Shown here one piece after another: positions 1-8,501 of a stretch of 64,000 nt of DNA. The translations under genes and the position numbers were made by a program. The stretch comes from Hanamia caeni (GTDB lineage Bacteria; Bacteroidota; Bacteroidia; Chitinophagales; Chitinophagaceae): assembly GCF_003721595.1 (NCBI RefSeq), contig NZ_RJJR01000005.1, positions 295,027-359,026 of the forward strand, written 5' to 3'. Under the pieces are notes generated by a model that was not told where the DNA came from, made no database searches, and was given only the letters and a program-made list of their open reading frames with translations. The stretch's first letter is position 1. Each line of letters opens with the position of its first letter.

Positions 1-338
1 GTAAATAGAATTTGTAATTTTTGCAAAGCAAGATAATATAAAATTCCAATAACAAGCAATGCTGCCATCAGGTAATAATTTTGCAACCCAAGCCAGCAGC
101 CTGCGAGCACGAATATCAAAATCTGGTCGAGATAATGGCCCTGGTGATTTTTTTTGGTGAAATAAATTCGCATAAAAATATAAATTCCCGTTAGCAAAAT
201 AGCTGAAGCTGCCTGATAGCGAAAAGTATCATAAAAAAGCATCAGAATAAAAGCCGAAATATTTATAAGCAACAGGATAAATGCAATCGTCCGGTATGAT
301 TTAATTTTTTCGTTTTTAATGACTATTTCAAACTGCAT
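1..338 (-). CDS. Partial multi-pass membrane protein of unknown function
   Basis: An open frame on the minus strand begins with ATG at 336-338 and runs off the left edge, so 112 codons are visible and the C-terminus is missing. The visible part is strongly hydrophobic, with about four membrane spans near residues 17-36, 42-60, 71-86 and 90-105. They are separated by short charged loops; one reads TKKNHQGHYLDQ. I do not recognise a family. Its start codon overlaps the stop of the upstream ureohydrolase gene by 11 bp, which suggests translational coupling within one operon. That the frame is coding is supported by the overlap and by the consistent hydrophobic pattern; the function is unknown. 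Confidence 0.7.
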   Translation of the reverse strand, partial: MQFEIVIKNEKIKSYRTIAFILLLINISAFILMLFYDTFRYQAASAILLTGIYIFMRIYFTKKNHQGHYLDQILIFVLAGCWLGLQNYYLMAALLVIGILYYLALQKLQILF

Positions 339-1383
339 TGGTTTCGTTTGAAGCCAGCAAAAGATTGCATAATTTAAAAAGGACTCTTGCGCCAACATTT
401 TCATCCCATTCGTTAGGACTAATTCCTACTTCGTTCAAATCAAATCCGATAAATTTTCTACCGCTTTCTATTATTTTTCTGATTAAGTAGTAAACCTGCT
501 GCGTTTCAAAGCCGCCCGCAACAGGTGTTCCGGTATTAGGGCACAATTTCGGATCAAGGCCGTCTATATCAAAGCTCAAATAAACTTTTTGTGGAAGATA
601 GCTTATTATTTCTTCTACAATTTTTTTCCAATTTTCTCCCTCGTATATTCTTTCCTTGATATTTTTATCGAAATAGGTAACTATGCGGCCATTGCTGTTT
701 TTTATAAATTCCAATTCACCCGGGGAATAATCGCGTATGCCAGCCTGGACCAGCCTGGTAAGCTGTGGAATCTCTTTAAGCGCATTAAACATTATAGAAG
801 CGTGGGAGTAAGTAAGATATTCATAGGCTTCCCTGAGATCACAATGAGCATCAATTTGTAATATGCCAAAATCTCCCTGCTTTTCAGCAAGGGCCTTATA
901 ATATCCCAAAGGTGCACTATGGTCGCCCCCGAGAATGGCAACCAGCTTTCCCCGGTCCAGCAATTCTTTCGTTTGTTCATACACCCAATTGTTCAAAAAT
1001 TCGCTTCCCTCATTTATCTCACGTAGCACTTTTTGCATAAATTTATTATTGCAAAGCTCTTCGCCCTCAGTGATATAGTTAATATACAGTTCTGCTTCTT
1101 TCCGCAGATAATCACTTTTCATAAGAATATTTTTATCCGGGTCGCGTAAAAAAATTCCCTGCTTCCAACCGTCAGGGTAATCATCGTCCAACAAATCTAC
1201 CTGCATACTTGCATGACAAATTTTTTCCGCAACCCTTGCTGTACCTGCTTTATAGCTTACGGTCACTTCCCAGGGAACCGGGAGAATAATTAACCTTGAA
1301 TCGTTTTCTGAAAAAGGAAGCCCGAAAATTCCATTATTAGGATTAGCAACAGAATCTGTATCAAAATGAGTGAGGTCAATCAT
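328..1383 (-). CDS. Arginase/agmatinase/formimidoylglutamase-family ureohydrolase
   Basis: A 351-residue protein of the manganese-dependent ureohydrolase superfamily, which hydrolyses a guanidino or formimino group. The metal-binding signatures are all visible: GGDHS at residues 152-156, DAHCD at 178-182 and SFDIDGLDP at 270-278, followed by the usual PNTGTPVAGG segment. These supply the His and Asp ligands of a binuclear Mn site, so the enzyme should be active. It is somewhat longer than typical agmatinases (about 300 residues), with extra sequence at residues 60-140. Related Bacteroidota proteins are usually annotated formimidoylglutamase or agmatinase. No other histidine-degradation gene is in view, so the substrate is undecided. 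It probably heads an operon with the membrane protein downstream. Confidence 0.85.
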   Translation of the reverse strand: MIDLTHFDTDSVANPNNGIFGLPFSENDSRLIILPVPWEVTVSYKAGTARVAEKICHASMQVDLLDDDYPDGWKQGIFLRDPDKNILMKSDYLRKEAELYINYITEGEELCNNKFMQKVLREINEGSEFLNNWVYEQTKELLDRGKLVAILGGDHSAPLGYYKALAEKQGDFGILQIDAHCDLREAYEYLTYSHASIMFNALKEIPQLTRLVQAGIRDYSPGELEFIKNSNGRIVTYFDKNIKERIYEGENWKKIVEEIISYLPQKVYLSFDIDGLDPKLCPNTGTPVAGGFETQQVYYLIRKIIESGRKFIGFDLNEVGISPNEWDENVGARVLFKLCNLLLASNETNAV

Positions 1384-1410
1384 TTTTACTTACTTATTTT
1401 TTTTGGACGG

Positions 1411-1418
1411 CAAAGGTA
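1411..1418 (-). promoter_or_regulatory. Possible Bacteroidota -7 element for the ureohydrolase gene
   Basis: Read on the minus strand this is TACCTTTG, an exact match to the Bacteroidota -7 consensus TAnnTTTG, placed 28 bp upstream of the ATG at 1383. A TTTG at the usual -33 distance was not found; the nearest is 29 bp away. It is therefore only a candidate. Confidence 0.3.
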
Positions 1419-1914
1419 ACAAGTATATAATTAACAGCATCTCCGAGCAAAGGGTTCTCATTGAATTAACGGGATTTTGTTTTATAGTAAAGCAACAAAA
1501 AAACCTTTCTTTATTTCCTAAAAGTTAAAGATTTTTAAATAGTTCGCTGGGTTGTTTATTGAAATGAATTACGCTAACAGCTTCCTGATGTTTTCTCATT
1601 TAATAAATAACTCTTCACTTCATATTAGTTGTTTATATTTCTCAGAATGTTCAGACAAGTACACATATTATTGTTTTCTGTTTTTGGCAAATAGTTAGAA
1701 AGAAAATTAAAAATTGGATTTACTCTAATTTAAAATCAGGCAATAAATCGTTAGTAGGTTTGAGTGGTTTTTTCCAGTAACTCAAATGAGTAGGCAATAA
1801 TTTCTTTCGTGGAATGCAGTATTGGCAAATGTTTTAGCCGGTTAATGGTTTAAATAAAATTCAATTAGAAATTCTTTTTTTTCCGCAAATTGGGTTATAA
1901 ATGATTAAAAATTG

Positions 1915-1940
1915 AGTGCTCCTGTAGAAACAGGAGCACT
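1915..1940. other. Perfect 10-bp inverted repeat (hairpin)
   Basis: AGTGCTCCTG at 1915-1924 and CAGGAGCACT at 1931-1940 are exact reverse complements around a six-base loop (TAGAAA). The stem is stable and GC-richer than its surroundings, but no strong T-run follows on either strand. It could be a terminator for an unseen small RNA, a protein-binding site or a transcript-stabilising hairpin. It lies about 170 bp upstream of the DUF1080 gene. Confidence 0.5.
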
Positions 1941-2112
1941 TTACCAAAACTAACTGCTTATGAGTTGGGCCGAAAATTATAACTTTTTTGATTCATAAAA
2001 TAATTTTGGAGACTATTTTTAGAAATTTTTTTCAAATTTAAATTTACCCTTAAGATAAATCGTTTAGATTTAATTTTAGTATCTTGATTTTTAATTTAAT
2101 TCAGACAGTTTT

Positions 2113-3066
2113 ATGAAAAAAATTGCAAGCTATTTTTATTGTTTTTTCTTTCTTATGTTTTTATCTATGACTACAGATGCAAAAGATTTACAATCAAATG
2201 TTTCGGACTCTGTCGCTATCCAGGGCAGATGGGATATAACGATTGATATGGATGGACAATCCCGGCCTTCCTGGCTTGAAATTCATCATTCAGGATTAAG
2301 AATGCTGGTTGGAAGTTTCGTTGGAGTAGTGGGAAGTGCCCGGCCAATATCAAGAATATTTTTAGAAAACGGAAAAATGAGCTTTTCAATTCCTCCTCAA
2401 TGGGAAGATTTTCCTAATGATTTGAAGGTAGAAGGAATGCTCGGTGGCGATAGTCTTTCAGGAACGATGACAATGCCGGACGGGCATTCATTCAATTGGA
2501 TCGGAAAACGTGCGCCCGATCTGAATCGTAATAAAGAACCTAAGTGGGGAAAACCAATTTCTCTTTTCGATGGAAAAAATATGGATGAATGGCATGCTAT
2601 GGGAAAAAATCAATGGGTCGTGTCTAATGGAATTTTAAAAAGTCCTCATTCAGGTTCTAATCTTGTAACCAACAGGAAATTTGATGATTTTAAGTTGCAT
2701 ATAGAATTCCGGTATCCGGCTGAAAGTAATAGCGGTGTTTATCTGAGAGGAAGATATGAAGTGCAGGTGATGGATAGTAAAGGAATGCCACCGTCAAATG
2801 TTTTGCTGGGAGGAGTTTATGGATTCCTGACTCCCAGTGAGATGGTAGCAAAGAACCCCGGAGAATGGCAATCATTTGATATTACGTTAGTAGGCCGGAT
2901 GGTAACCATATTTGTAAATGGGAAAAAAGTAATTTGTAACCAGGCTATCCCTGGAATCACTGGCGGAGCGATTGATAGTGACGAAGGCGCGCCGGGACCT
3001 ATTTTATTACAAGGAGATCATGGCCCCATAGAGTATAGGAATATTTTAATTACACCGTCAATCTGA
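2113..3066 (+). CDS. Secreted DUF1080 (3-keto-disaccharide hydrolase-type) protein
   Basis: A 317-residue exported protein. Residues 1-23 form a signal peptide (KK followed by a Phe/Leu-rich core). Residues 35-135 form a small beta-rich domain. Residues about 147-315 match the DUF1080 jelly-roll family, with the usual opening PISLFDGKNMDEWHAMG, a middle segment ESNSGVYLRGRYEVQVMDSK and a late GPILLQGDHGPIEYRNI. Known relatives act on 3-keto-glucosides or bind carbohydrate, and are common and often multi-copy in Bacteroidota. It stands alone and is convergent with the RRM gene, with a shared terminator hairpin between them. The ATG is the only sensible start. The substrate cannot be told from sequence. 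Confidence 0.88.
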   Translation: MKKIASYFYCFFFLMFLSMTTDAKDLQSNVSDSVAIQGRWDITIDMDGQSRPSWLEIHHSGLRMLVGSFVGVVGSARPISRIFLENGKMSFSIPPQWEDFPNDLKVEGMLGGDSLSGTMTMPDGHSFNWIGKRAPDLNRNKEPKWGKPISLFDGKNMDEWHAMGKNQWVVSNGILKSPHSGSNLVTNRKFDDFKLHIEFRYPAESNSGVYLRGRYEVQVMDSKGMPPSNVLLGGVYGFLTPSEMVAKNPGEWQSFDITLVGRMVTIFVNGKKVICNQAIPGITGGAIDSDEGAPGPILLQGDHGPIEYRNILITPSI

Positions 3067-3158
3067 GGTTTGGTATAAAATACTTGTAAAGTGTTTCCAA
3101 ACTGAAGACAATGCAATTATCATCCCGCAAATTTAAATTACGAGTAGGTTTAAACTAA

Positions 3159-3189
3159 AAGATCCTTCTTTTTTTAAAAGAAGGATCTT
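3159..3189. terminator. Bidirectional terminator hairpin between convergent genes
   Basis: A 14-bp inverted repeat, 3159-3172 with 3176-3189, has a core of GATCCTTCTT pairing with AAGAAGGATC and a three-base loop. It lies between the stops of the DUF1080 gene (+) and the RRM gene (-). The T-rich arm could act as the U-tract in either direction. Confidence 0.65.
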
Positions 3190-3210
3190 AAAATCAGCTA
3201 TTTAAAAAAA

Positions 3211-3621
3211 TCAATAATCTTTATTGTAGCCGCCGCTTCTTCCGCCACCATAGCCGCCACCGCTGCTTCTTCCGCCACCGTAGCCACCACCGCCGCTTCT
3301 TCCGCCGCCGTAGCCACCACCGCCGCTTCTTCCGCCACCGTAGCCACCACCGCCGCTTTTTTTGTAGCCGCTTCCTTCAGGACGTGGTTGCGATTCGTTG
3401 ACGATTAATTTACGACCCTGTACTTCGCTTTCGTTTAATGTAGCGATAGCAGTTTTAGCTGCTTCTTCATCTTCCATTTCAACGAAGCCAAAGCCTTTGC
3501 TACGGCCCGTATTTTTTTCTTTAAGAATTTTTGCACTTGAAACAGTCCCGTATTGGCTGAATAAGTTACTTAAATCGTCATCAGTCATTGACCAACTTAG
3601 ATTACCTACATAAATGTTCAT
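3211..3621 (-). CDS. RRM RNA-binding protein with glycine-rich tail
   Basis: A 136-residue protein with one RNA recognition motif (residues 1-75). It has the RNP2 strand IYVGNL at 3-8 and the RNP1 strand KGFGFVEM at 42-49, followed by a Gly/Tyr/Arg/Ser-rich tail (89-131) built of SGGGGYGGGR-type decapeptides. This architecture is common in Bacteroidota and cyanobacteria. The proteins are thought to bind RNA, and in some species they are linked to cold or general stress. The tail may bind RNA non-specifically or favour condensation. The gene is monocistronic, with about 290 bp upstream and a terminator hairpin downstream. Confidence 0.92.
   Translation of the reverse strand: MNIYVGNLSWSMTDDDLSNLFSQYGTVSSAKILKEKNTGRSKGFGFVEMEDEEAAKTAIATLNESEVQGRKLIVNESQPRPEGSGYKKSGGGGYGGGRSGGGGYGGGRSGGGGYGGGRSSGGGYGGGRSGGYNKDY
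3241..3360 (-). repeat. Four tandem 30-bp repeats encoding the Gly-rich tail
   Basis: Four in-phase copies at 3241-3270, 3271-3300, 3301-3330 and 3331-3360 differ by only a few bases. Each encodes one SGGGGYGGGR-like decapeptide of the RRM protein. A partial unit lies just before 3241. High identity and in-frame length make this a likely length-variable minisatellite. Confidence 0.9.
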
Positions 3622-3911
3622 TGTAAAAACTTTTGTTTTAAAAAATAGATTAAATAATTAATGATTCAGTAGCTACAATGAACTGAAGAAATCTTTGAGG
3701 AGAACATCAGCCAAAAGAAAAACAAACTAAACCCATTAACAGGGTATAAAGGTAAACTTTTATTTCAAATAACATTATTTTATAGGATTTTTTTTGTTTT
3801 CTCACTTTTAAAGTCTATCTGTCAATTCTGGGATATTATAAATACTTACATCAGCTATAATATATGTTCCCGCTCGGTAGTCTGGTTTAGAGCATTTTTA
3901 TTTTACATTTG

Positions 3912-6836
3912 ATGAAACAACCGATCTTGAAAAGCCTTTTTTTGTTTTTTATTCTATCCTTTCCTTTTTCAAAATCCTTTTGCCAGTCTATTTATTTTCA
4001 ACAGTTTTTAAATTACAAAATTGATGTCACGCTGAACGATGCAGAGAATACTTTAGACGGCTTTGAGATTATAAAATATACCAATAACTCTTCTGACACG
4101 CTTCATTATATCTGGTTTCATCTTTGGCCAAATGCTTTCAAGAATGATCAAACGGCTTTTAGTGAGCAATTGTTAAAGTTGGGGAGGACGGATTTTTATT
4201 TCGCCGACGAATCAAAAAGAGGGTATATCAACAGGCTGGATTTTAAAGTAAATAATATTCCGGCGGTTTTGGAAGATGATTCACTATATATTGATATAGG
4301 CAAGCTTATTTTGCCATCGCCACTCCGCCCGGGGCAAACAATTTCAATTTCAACGCCTTTTCATGTAAAGATTCCTTTCAATTTTTCCAGAGGAGGGTTT
4401 ATCGGCAAATCTTACCAGATTACTCAATGGTATCCAAAGCCTGCGGTGTATGATAAAAAAGGCTGGCATCCGATGCCTTATCTTGAACAGGGCGAATTTT
4501 ATAGTGAATTCGGAAATTTTCAGGTATGCCTTACAGTTCCTGAAAATTATGTTGTAGCAGCCACAGGTGAACTGCAAAATAAAGATGAAGTAAAATGGTT
4601 GAAAGCAGAAAGCGTAAAGCCAAAAGCGGAAAGCAAAAAGCAGGAATCAGAAAATAATATTGAGCCGGCCTCCGGCGAAAAGAAAAAATTAAAAAAAAGA
4701 TACCAGCCGAAAGCCCTTAATAAAAAAGATAAAACATCATTTTCTGAAATGAAATCGTCTGATATTTCGCAGGTATCTAAAAAAACAAAAACTCTTACTT
4801 ACGTGCAGGATAGCGTTCATGATTTTGCATGGTTTGCAGATAAAAGTTTTCAAGTATTGCATGATACTTTGCAATTAAACTCAGGAAAAACCATAAATGC
4901 ATGGTCGTTTTTTCTTCCTGGCGATTCAGCAGTTTGGAAAAATAGTATGAGGTTTATCAAAGAGGCCGTGCGTACCAGAAGCGAATGGCTAGGTATATAC
5001 CCTTATTCTACTATTTCGGTTGTGGAAGCCAAAATGGGATTTGCAGGAGGCATGGAATATCCGACTATTACGAGCATTTCACCGATGGAAGATATGGAAT
5101 CTTTGGATATGACGATTGAGCACGAAGTAGGCCACAACTGGCTTTACGGCATATTAGCTACCAACGAAAGAGAATTTCCCTGGATGGATGAAGGAATGAA
5201 TTCTTACTACGACAACCGGTATTATGCATTAAGATATTCGAAAAATAATATCGAAACAGGTAATTTTTTCAGTAAAAGATTACCTGCTGATGAAGAAAAA
5301 TTTTTATATAATATTCAAATTGCTGAAAAGAAAGATCAACCCATTGCAACCCGTTCAAAGGATTTTTCTGAAATAAATTATAATGCAATTGCTTATTACA
5401 AGACAAGCTTTTGGATGAAAAAGTTAGAAAATTTTTTAGGCAAAAAAATTTTCGATAGCTGTATGCAAAATTATTACGAACAATGGAAATTTAAACATCC
5501 TTATCCGGAAGATTTTAAAAATATTGTCAATGAGGTGAGTGGAAAAAATATGGATTCAATGTTTTCTTTATTATCTAAAAAAGGAAGGCTTGAACCGCCT
5601 CAAAAGAAACAATATAAAATCAGTTTTCTGTACGATTTAAACAAAACTGATAGATATAATTATATTTTTCTTTCACCCGCGGCGGGCTATAATTTTTATG
5701 ACAAAATCATGCTTGGTGGATTGGTACATAATTATACTTTGCCGGGATATAAATTGCACTTTTTTCTTGCTCCACTGTATAGCCAAACTACCAATTCATT
5801 CAATATTATTGGAAGAATAGGATATAATATGATGAGCTATGGATGGATTCGAAAAGCTGAACTTTCATTGAGCGGAGAAAAGTTTTCTATGGATGAATTT
5901 ACTGATTCAACCGCTCACAAAAATTATCTGAGATTTTATAAAATCGTCCCATCGCTTACACTCACTTTCCGAAATAAATATGCAACCAGCAAGGTGACGA
6001 AGTGGCTGCAATGGAAAACTTTTTTTATAAACGAAACTCAATTATCGTTTAACCGCGATACTATTTTGCAGCAAGATATTGTTAGTTATCCAGAAGTGAA
6101 CCGTTATTTAAACCAACTGGATTTTGTATTTAGAAATGACCGTGCTCTGTATCCTTATTCTTCCGACGTTCAAATACAGCAAAGCAACAAATTTGTCCGT
6201 TTTTCATTTGAAGGAAAATATTTTTTTAATTATTCAACTGGAGGTGGAATGGCTGCAAGATTCTTTGCAGGAAAATTTATGTATCTCGGTTTCCCCACTA
6301 TCTACAAACGCTTTGAAACAGATAGATATCATTTGAACATGACCGGAGCGAATGGTTATGAAGATTACACCTACAGCAATTATTTCGTGGGCCGCAATGA
6401 ATTTGAGGGGGCCAGATCTCAGCAAATAATGATTAGGGACGGAGGCTTTAAAGTCAGGACTGATTTGCTTTCAAACAAAATTGGCAAAACTGATAATTGG
6501 TTAGCAGCACTTAATTTAAACTCTGATTTGCTTCCGGATATGAAATTGTTTTCAGATCAATCAGTCACAAATTCTTTAAAATTATTTCTTGACATCGGCA
6601 CCTATGCAGAAGCGTGGAATAAAAATTCCTCGACAGGAAAATTTCTATATGATGCAGGCTTGCAAATTTCTATGCTGAAAAACCTGGTCAACATTTATAT
6701 TCCTGTATTGTACAGTAAAATCTATCGTGATTATTATAAGTCAACTATTCCAAAGAACCGGTTCTTTAAAACCATTTCTTTCAGTATCAACATTCAGAAT
6801 TTCCGGCTGAATAAATTTTTACATTTATCAGATTGA
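3912..6836 (+). CDS. M1-family zinc metallopeptidase with long beta-rich C-terminal half
   Basis: A 974-residue exported peptidase of the M1 aminopeptidase family. A signal peptide covers residues 1-23. The exopeptidase motif GGMEYP (E382) is followed by the zinc site HEVGHNW (H404, E405, H408) and the third ligand in MDEGMNSYYD (E427), with the canonical 18-residue spacing. A Lys/Glu/Ser-rich low-complexity insert occupies about residues 230-300. After the peptidase, residues 560-974 are rich in alternating aromatic/polar strands such as YKLHFFLAPLYSQTT, which looks like an outer-membrane beta-barrel. I chose the ATG at 3912 over the TTG just before it. It probably acts in the periplasm or at the cell surface on peptides. 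Confidence 0.88.
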   Translation: MKQPILKSLFLFFILSFPFSKSFCQSIYFQQFLNYKIDVTLNDAENTLDGFEIIKYTNNSSDTLHYIWFHLWPNAFKNDQTAFSEQLLKLGRTDFYFADESKRGYINRLDFKVNNIPAVLEDDSLYIDIGKLILPSPLRPGQTISISTPFHVKIPFNFSRGGFIGKSYQITQWYPKPAVYDKKGWHPMPYLEQGEFYSEFGNFQVCLTVPENYVVAATGELQNKDEVKWLKAESVKPKAESKKQESENNIEPASGEKKKLKKRYQPKALNKKDKTSFSEMKSSDISQVSKKTKTLTYVQDSVHDFAWFADKSFQVLHDTLQLNSGKTINAWSFFLPGDSAVWKNSMRFIKEAVRTRSEWLGIYPYSTISVVEAKMGFAGGMEYPTITSISPMEDMESLDMTIEHEVGHNWLYGILATNEREFPWMDEGMNSYYDNRYYALRYSKNNIETGNFFSKRLPADEEKFLYNIQIAEKKDQPIATRSKDFSEINYNAIAYYKTSFWMKKLENFLGKKIFDSCMQNYYEQWKFKHPYPEDFKNIVNEVSGKNMDSMFSLLSKKGRLEPPQKKQYKISFLYDLNKTDRYNYIFLSPAAGYNFYDKIMLGGLVHNYTLPGYKLHFFLAPLYSQTTNSFNIIGRIGYNMMSYGWIRKAELSLSGEKFSMDEFTDSTAHKNYLRFYKIVPSLTLTFRNKYATSKVTKWLQWKTFFINETQLSFNRDTILQQDIVSYPEVNRYLNQLDFVFRNDRALYPYSSDVQIQQSNKFVRFSFEGKYFFNYSTGGGMAARFFAGKFMYLGFPTIYKRFETDRYHLNMTGANGYEDYTYSNYFVGRNEFEGARSQQIMIRDGGFKVRTDLLSNKIGKTDNWLAALNLNSDLLPDMKLFSDQSVTNSLKLFLDIGTYAEAWNKNSSTGKFLYDAGLQISMLKNLVNIYIPVLYSKIYRDYYKSTIPKNRFFKTISFSINIQNFRLNKFLHLSD

Positions 6837-6857
6837 ATTTTAAAAACTAAGATTCAC

Positions 6858-7769
6858 TTGAAAATATATTATCTGCATCATAAAGATATTGACAAAAAAA
6901 AATGGGACGCGTGTATAGATAAAGCGGCCAACGGCTTGATATATCCGTATTCATTTTACCTGGATGCAATGAGTGAAAATTGGGATGCATTGGTAGCAGA
7001 TGATTACGAAAAAGTGATGCCGCTGGCATGGAAGAAAAAGTATTCGATATTTTATTTGTATCAACCGAGGTTTACTGCATCACTGGGCGTTTTTGGAAAT
7101 GATATATCTGCCGAAGTGGTAATATTATTTTTACAAAATATTCCGCGAAAATTTAAATATTGGGATTTTTATTTGAATAAAAGCAATTTGTTTTCCCTTC
7201 CTGAATTTCCGATGTATGAAAGACATAACTATATCCTGCCGCTCACAGAAAATTATGAAACGATAAGAAAGCATTATGCCACCAGCCACCAACGAAATAT
7301 AAAACGCTCGGTTCAGTATGGAAACACAGTTAAAACGCAAATTAACATTCAAGAAATTATTGAACTTTCAAAAATACAGTCCAGGAATTTCTCGTCTCTA
7401 CAAGACGACGATTTTTCAAATTTTAAGTCGCTTTTTAAATATTTAAAAGAACAAAATCAGGCCGTAACCTACGGCGTTTATTCTGCGCAAAATAAATTGG
7501 TAGCATCCTGTGTTTTTCTTTTTTCACATGGCAGAGCTTATTATATTCTGGTAGGAAATCATCCCGATGGAAAAACTTCCGGTGCTTCTCATTTATTAAT
7601 TGATGCATTTATCAGAGATTACTCAGGGAGTGACACAGTGCTGGATTTTGAAGGCAGCAGCATTACAAGCCTGGCATTTTTTTATAAAAATTTTGGAGCT
7701 CAATTAGAAAAATATTCGGGAATAAAAATGAATAAATTGCCGGCTATTGCAAAATTATTCATTCAATAA
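6858..7769 (+). CDS. FemAB/GNAT-like acyltransferase family protein
   Basis: A 303-residue cytoplasmic protein without signal or membrane segments. The pattern resembles the GNAT/FemAB-like (Acetyltransf_6) fold. A central segment HYATSHQRNIKRSVQYG precedes a second half containing a typical acetyltransferase core (ASCVFLFSHGRAYYILVGNH, then SHLLIDAFIRDYSGSDTVLD) and the family-like ending LDFEGSS...FYKNFGA. FemAB-type proteins transfer aminoacyl or acyl groups to amino groups; the substrate here is unknown. The start is TTG at 6858, since no in-frame ATG lies between the upstream gene and the conserved N-terminus. The last 15 bp overlap the convergent ispD gene. Confidence 0.7.
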   Translation: MKIYYLHHKDIDKKKWDACIDKAANGLIYPYSFYLDAMSENWDALVADDYEKVMPLAWKKKYSIFYLYQPRFTASLGVFGNDISAEVVILFLQNIPRKFKYWDFYLNKSNLFSLPEFPMYERHNYILPLTENYETIRKHYATSHQRNIKRSVQYGNTVKTQINIQEIIELSKIQSRNFSSLQDDDFSNFKSLFKYLKEQNQAVTYGVYSAQNKLVASCVFLFSHGRAYYILVGNHPDGKTSGASHLLIDAFIRDYSGSDTVLDFEGSSITSLAFFYKNFGAQLEKYSGIKMNKLPAIAKLFIQ

Positions 7770-8420
7770 AATTTTTGCCAGCTCCAGATCCTGTGGGGTA
7801 GTAATTTTAATGTTTGTTTGTTCTCCCTCCACTAAATTGATTACTATTCCGTAGGCTTCCACTACGCAAGCTTCATCCGTGAACTTTTCTTTATAATCAA
7901 TAGAAAAGGCAGGCAACAAAATTTTACTGTGAAAGGTTTGGGGTGTTTGCACCAACTTCACTTTAGATCTGTCGAGAATTTTATTTCCATTTTTGGTGAG
8001 CATCCGAAGACTGTCAGCAGCATTTATTGTCGGCACGGCGGACCCTGATTCAACGGCAGTTTCGTAGCATCTTTGAATAAGATTTTTTGAAACAAGACAC
8101 CTTACGCCATCGTGAACAAATACGATGCCCTCGTCCTCAATTAAGGAAATTCCGTTTTTTACAGAATGAAAACGTGTTCTTCCGCCGGCGGTTATTTTAA
8201 TTTTTGAAGAATCAAAAAATCCATCAATTATTTCCTGCCCATTTGCAATATAATCTTCGGGTAGAACTAAAATAATGTTGATATCCTCAAAAGCATCAAA
8301 AAAGGCCTTGATAGAATAATATAATAATGGTTTATTATTAAGAATCAGGAATTGTTTGGGTATATCACTCTTCATCCGTGAACCGTTTCCTGCAGCAACG
8401 ATTATGGCTGTTTTCTTCAT
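7755..8420 (-). CDS. ispD: 2-C-methyl-D-erythritol 4-phosphate cytidylyltransferase
   Basis: A 221-residue enzyme that couples CTP to methylerythritol phosphate in the non-mevalonate isoprenoid pathway, which also supplies the undecaprenyl carrier used by the polysaccharide genes in this window. The nucleotide-binding N-terminus (AAGNGSRMKSDIPKQF, residues 9-24), the VFVHDGVR segment near residue 100, TDEACVVEAYG near 180 and VEGEQTNIKITTPQDLELA at the C-terminus are all hallmarks of IspD. Length is normal. The gene is convergent with, and overlaps by 15 bp, the FemAB-like gene. It lies 80 bp downstream of the heptose kinase gene on the same strand and may be cotranscribed with it. Confidence 0.93.
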   Translation of the reverse strand: MKKTAIIVAAGNGSRMKSDIPKQFLILNNKPLLYYSIKAFFDAFEDINIILVLPEDYIANGQEIIDGFFDSSKIKITAGGRTRFHSVKNGISLIEDEGIVFVHDGVRCLVSKNLIQRCYETAVESGSAVPTINAADSLRMLTKNGNKILDRSKVKLVQTPQTFHSKILLPAFSIDYKEKFTDEACVVEAYGIVINLVEGEQTNIKITTPQDLELAKILLNE

Positions 8421-8501
8421 GTTCTTTTAATTGATGAAATGGGGGCAAATCTAAATGAATTCATCGGCGATATTTGAAAATGATTGCCCCGCCATTATAA
8501 T

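Larger units (their letters stand above)
1384..2112. other. 729-bp gene-free gap between divergent genes
   Basis: No convincing reading frame is present in this AT-rich gap. A -7-like element for the minus-strand ureohydrolase, CAAAGGTA on the plus strand (TACCTTTG on the minus strand), lies at 1411-1418, 28 bp before the start codon; no well-spaced -33 element accompanies it. On the plus strand TAATTTTG at 2001-2008 fits the -7 consensus for the DUF1080 gene but again lacks a partner. A perfect 10-bp hairpin sits at 1915-1940. The rest of the stretch shows nothing I can name. Confidence 0.5.

Noticed and set aside
2001..2008. TAATTTTG as promoter for the DUF1080 gene
   Set aside because: Only the -7 element matches; the nearest TTTG upstream (1987-1990) is 10 bp away instead of about 20.
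3241..3360. Regular repeats resembling a CRISPR array
   Set aside because: Units are adjacent without spacers and encode the Gly-rich tail of the RRM protein in frame.
3845..3900. tRNA-like stretch around GGTAGTCTGGTTTAGAGC
   Set aside because: No acceptor stem, anticodon arm or T-loop can be formed with neighbouring bases.
3904..3911. TACATTTG matching the -7 promoter consensus
   Set aside because: It overlaps the start codon of the M1 peptidase gene and has no TTTG at the proper distance upstream.
8442..8490. Inverted repeat GGGGCAA/TTGCCCC between heptose kinase and ispD genes
   Set aside because: Seven-base arms with a 35-base loop and no T-run give no convincing terminator or regulator.
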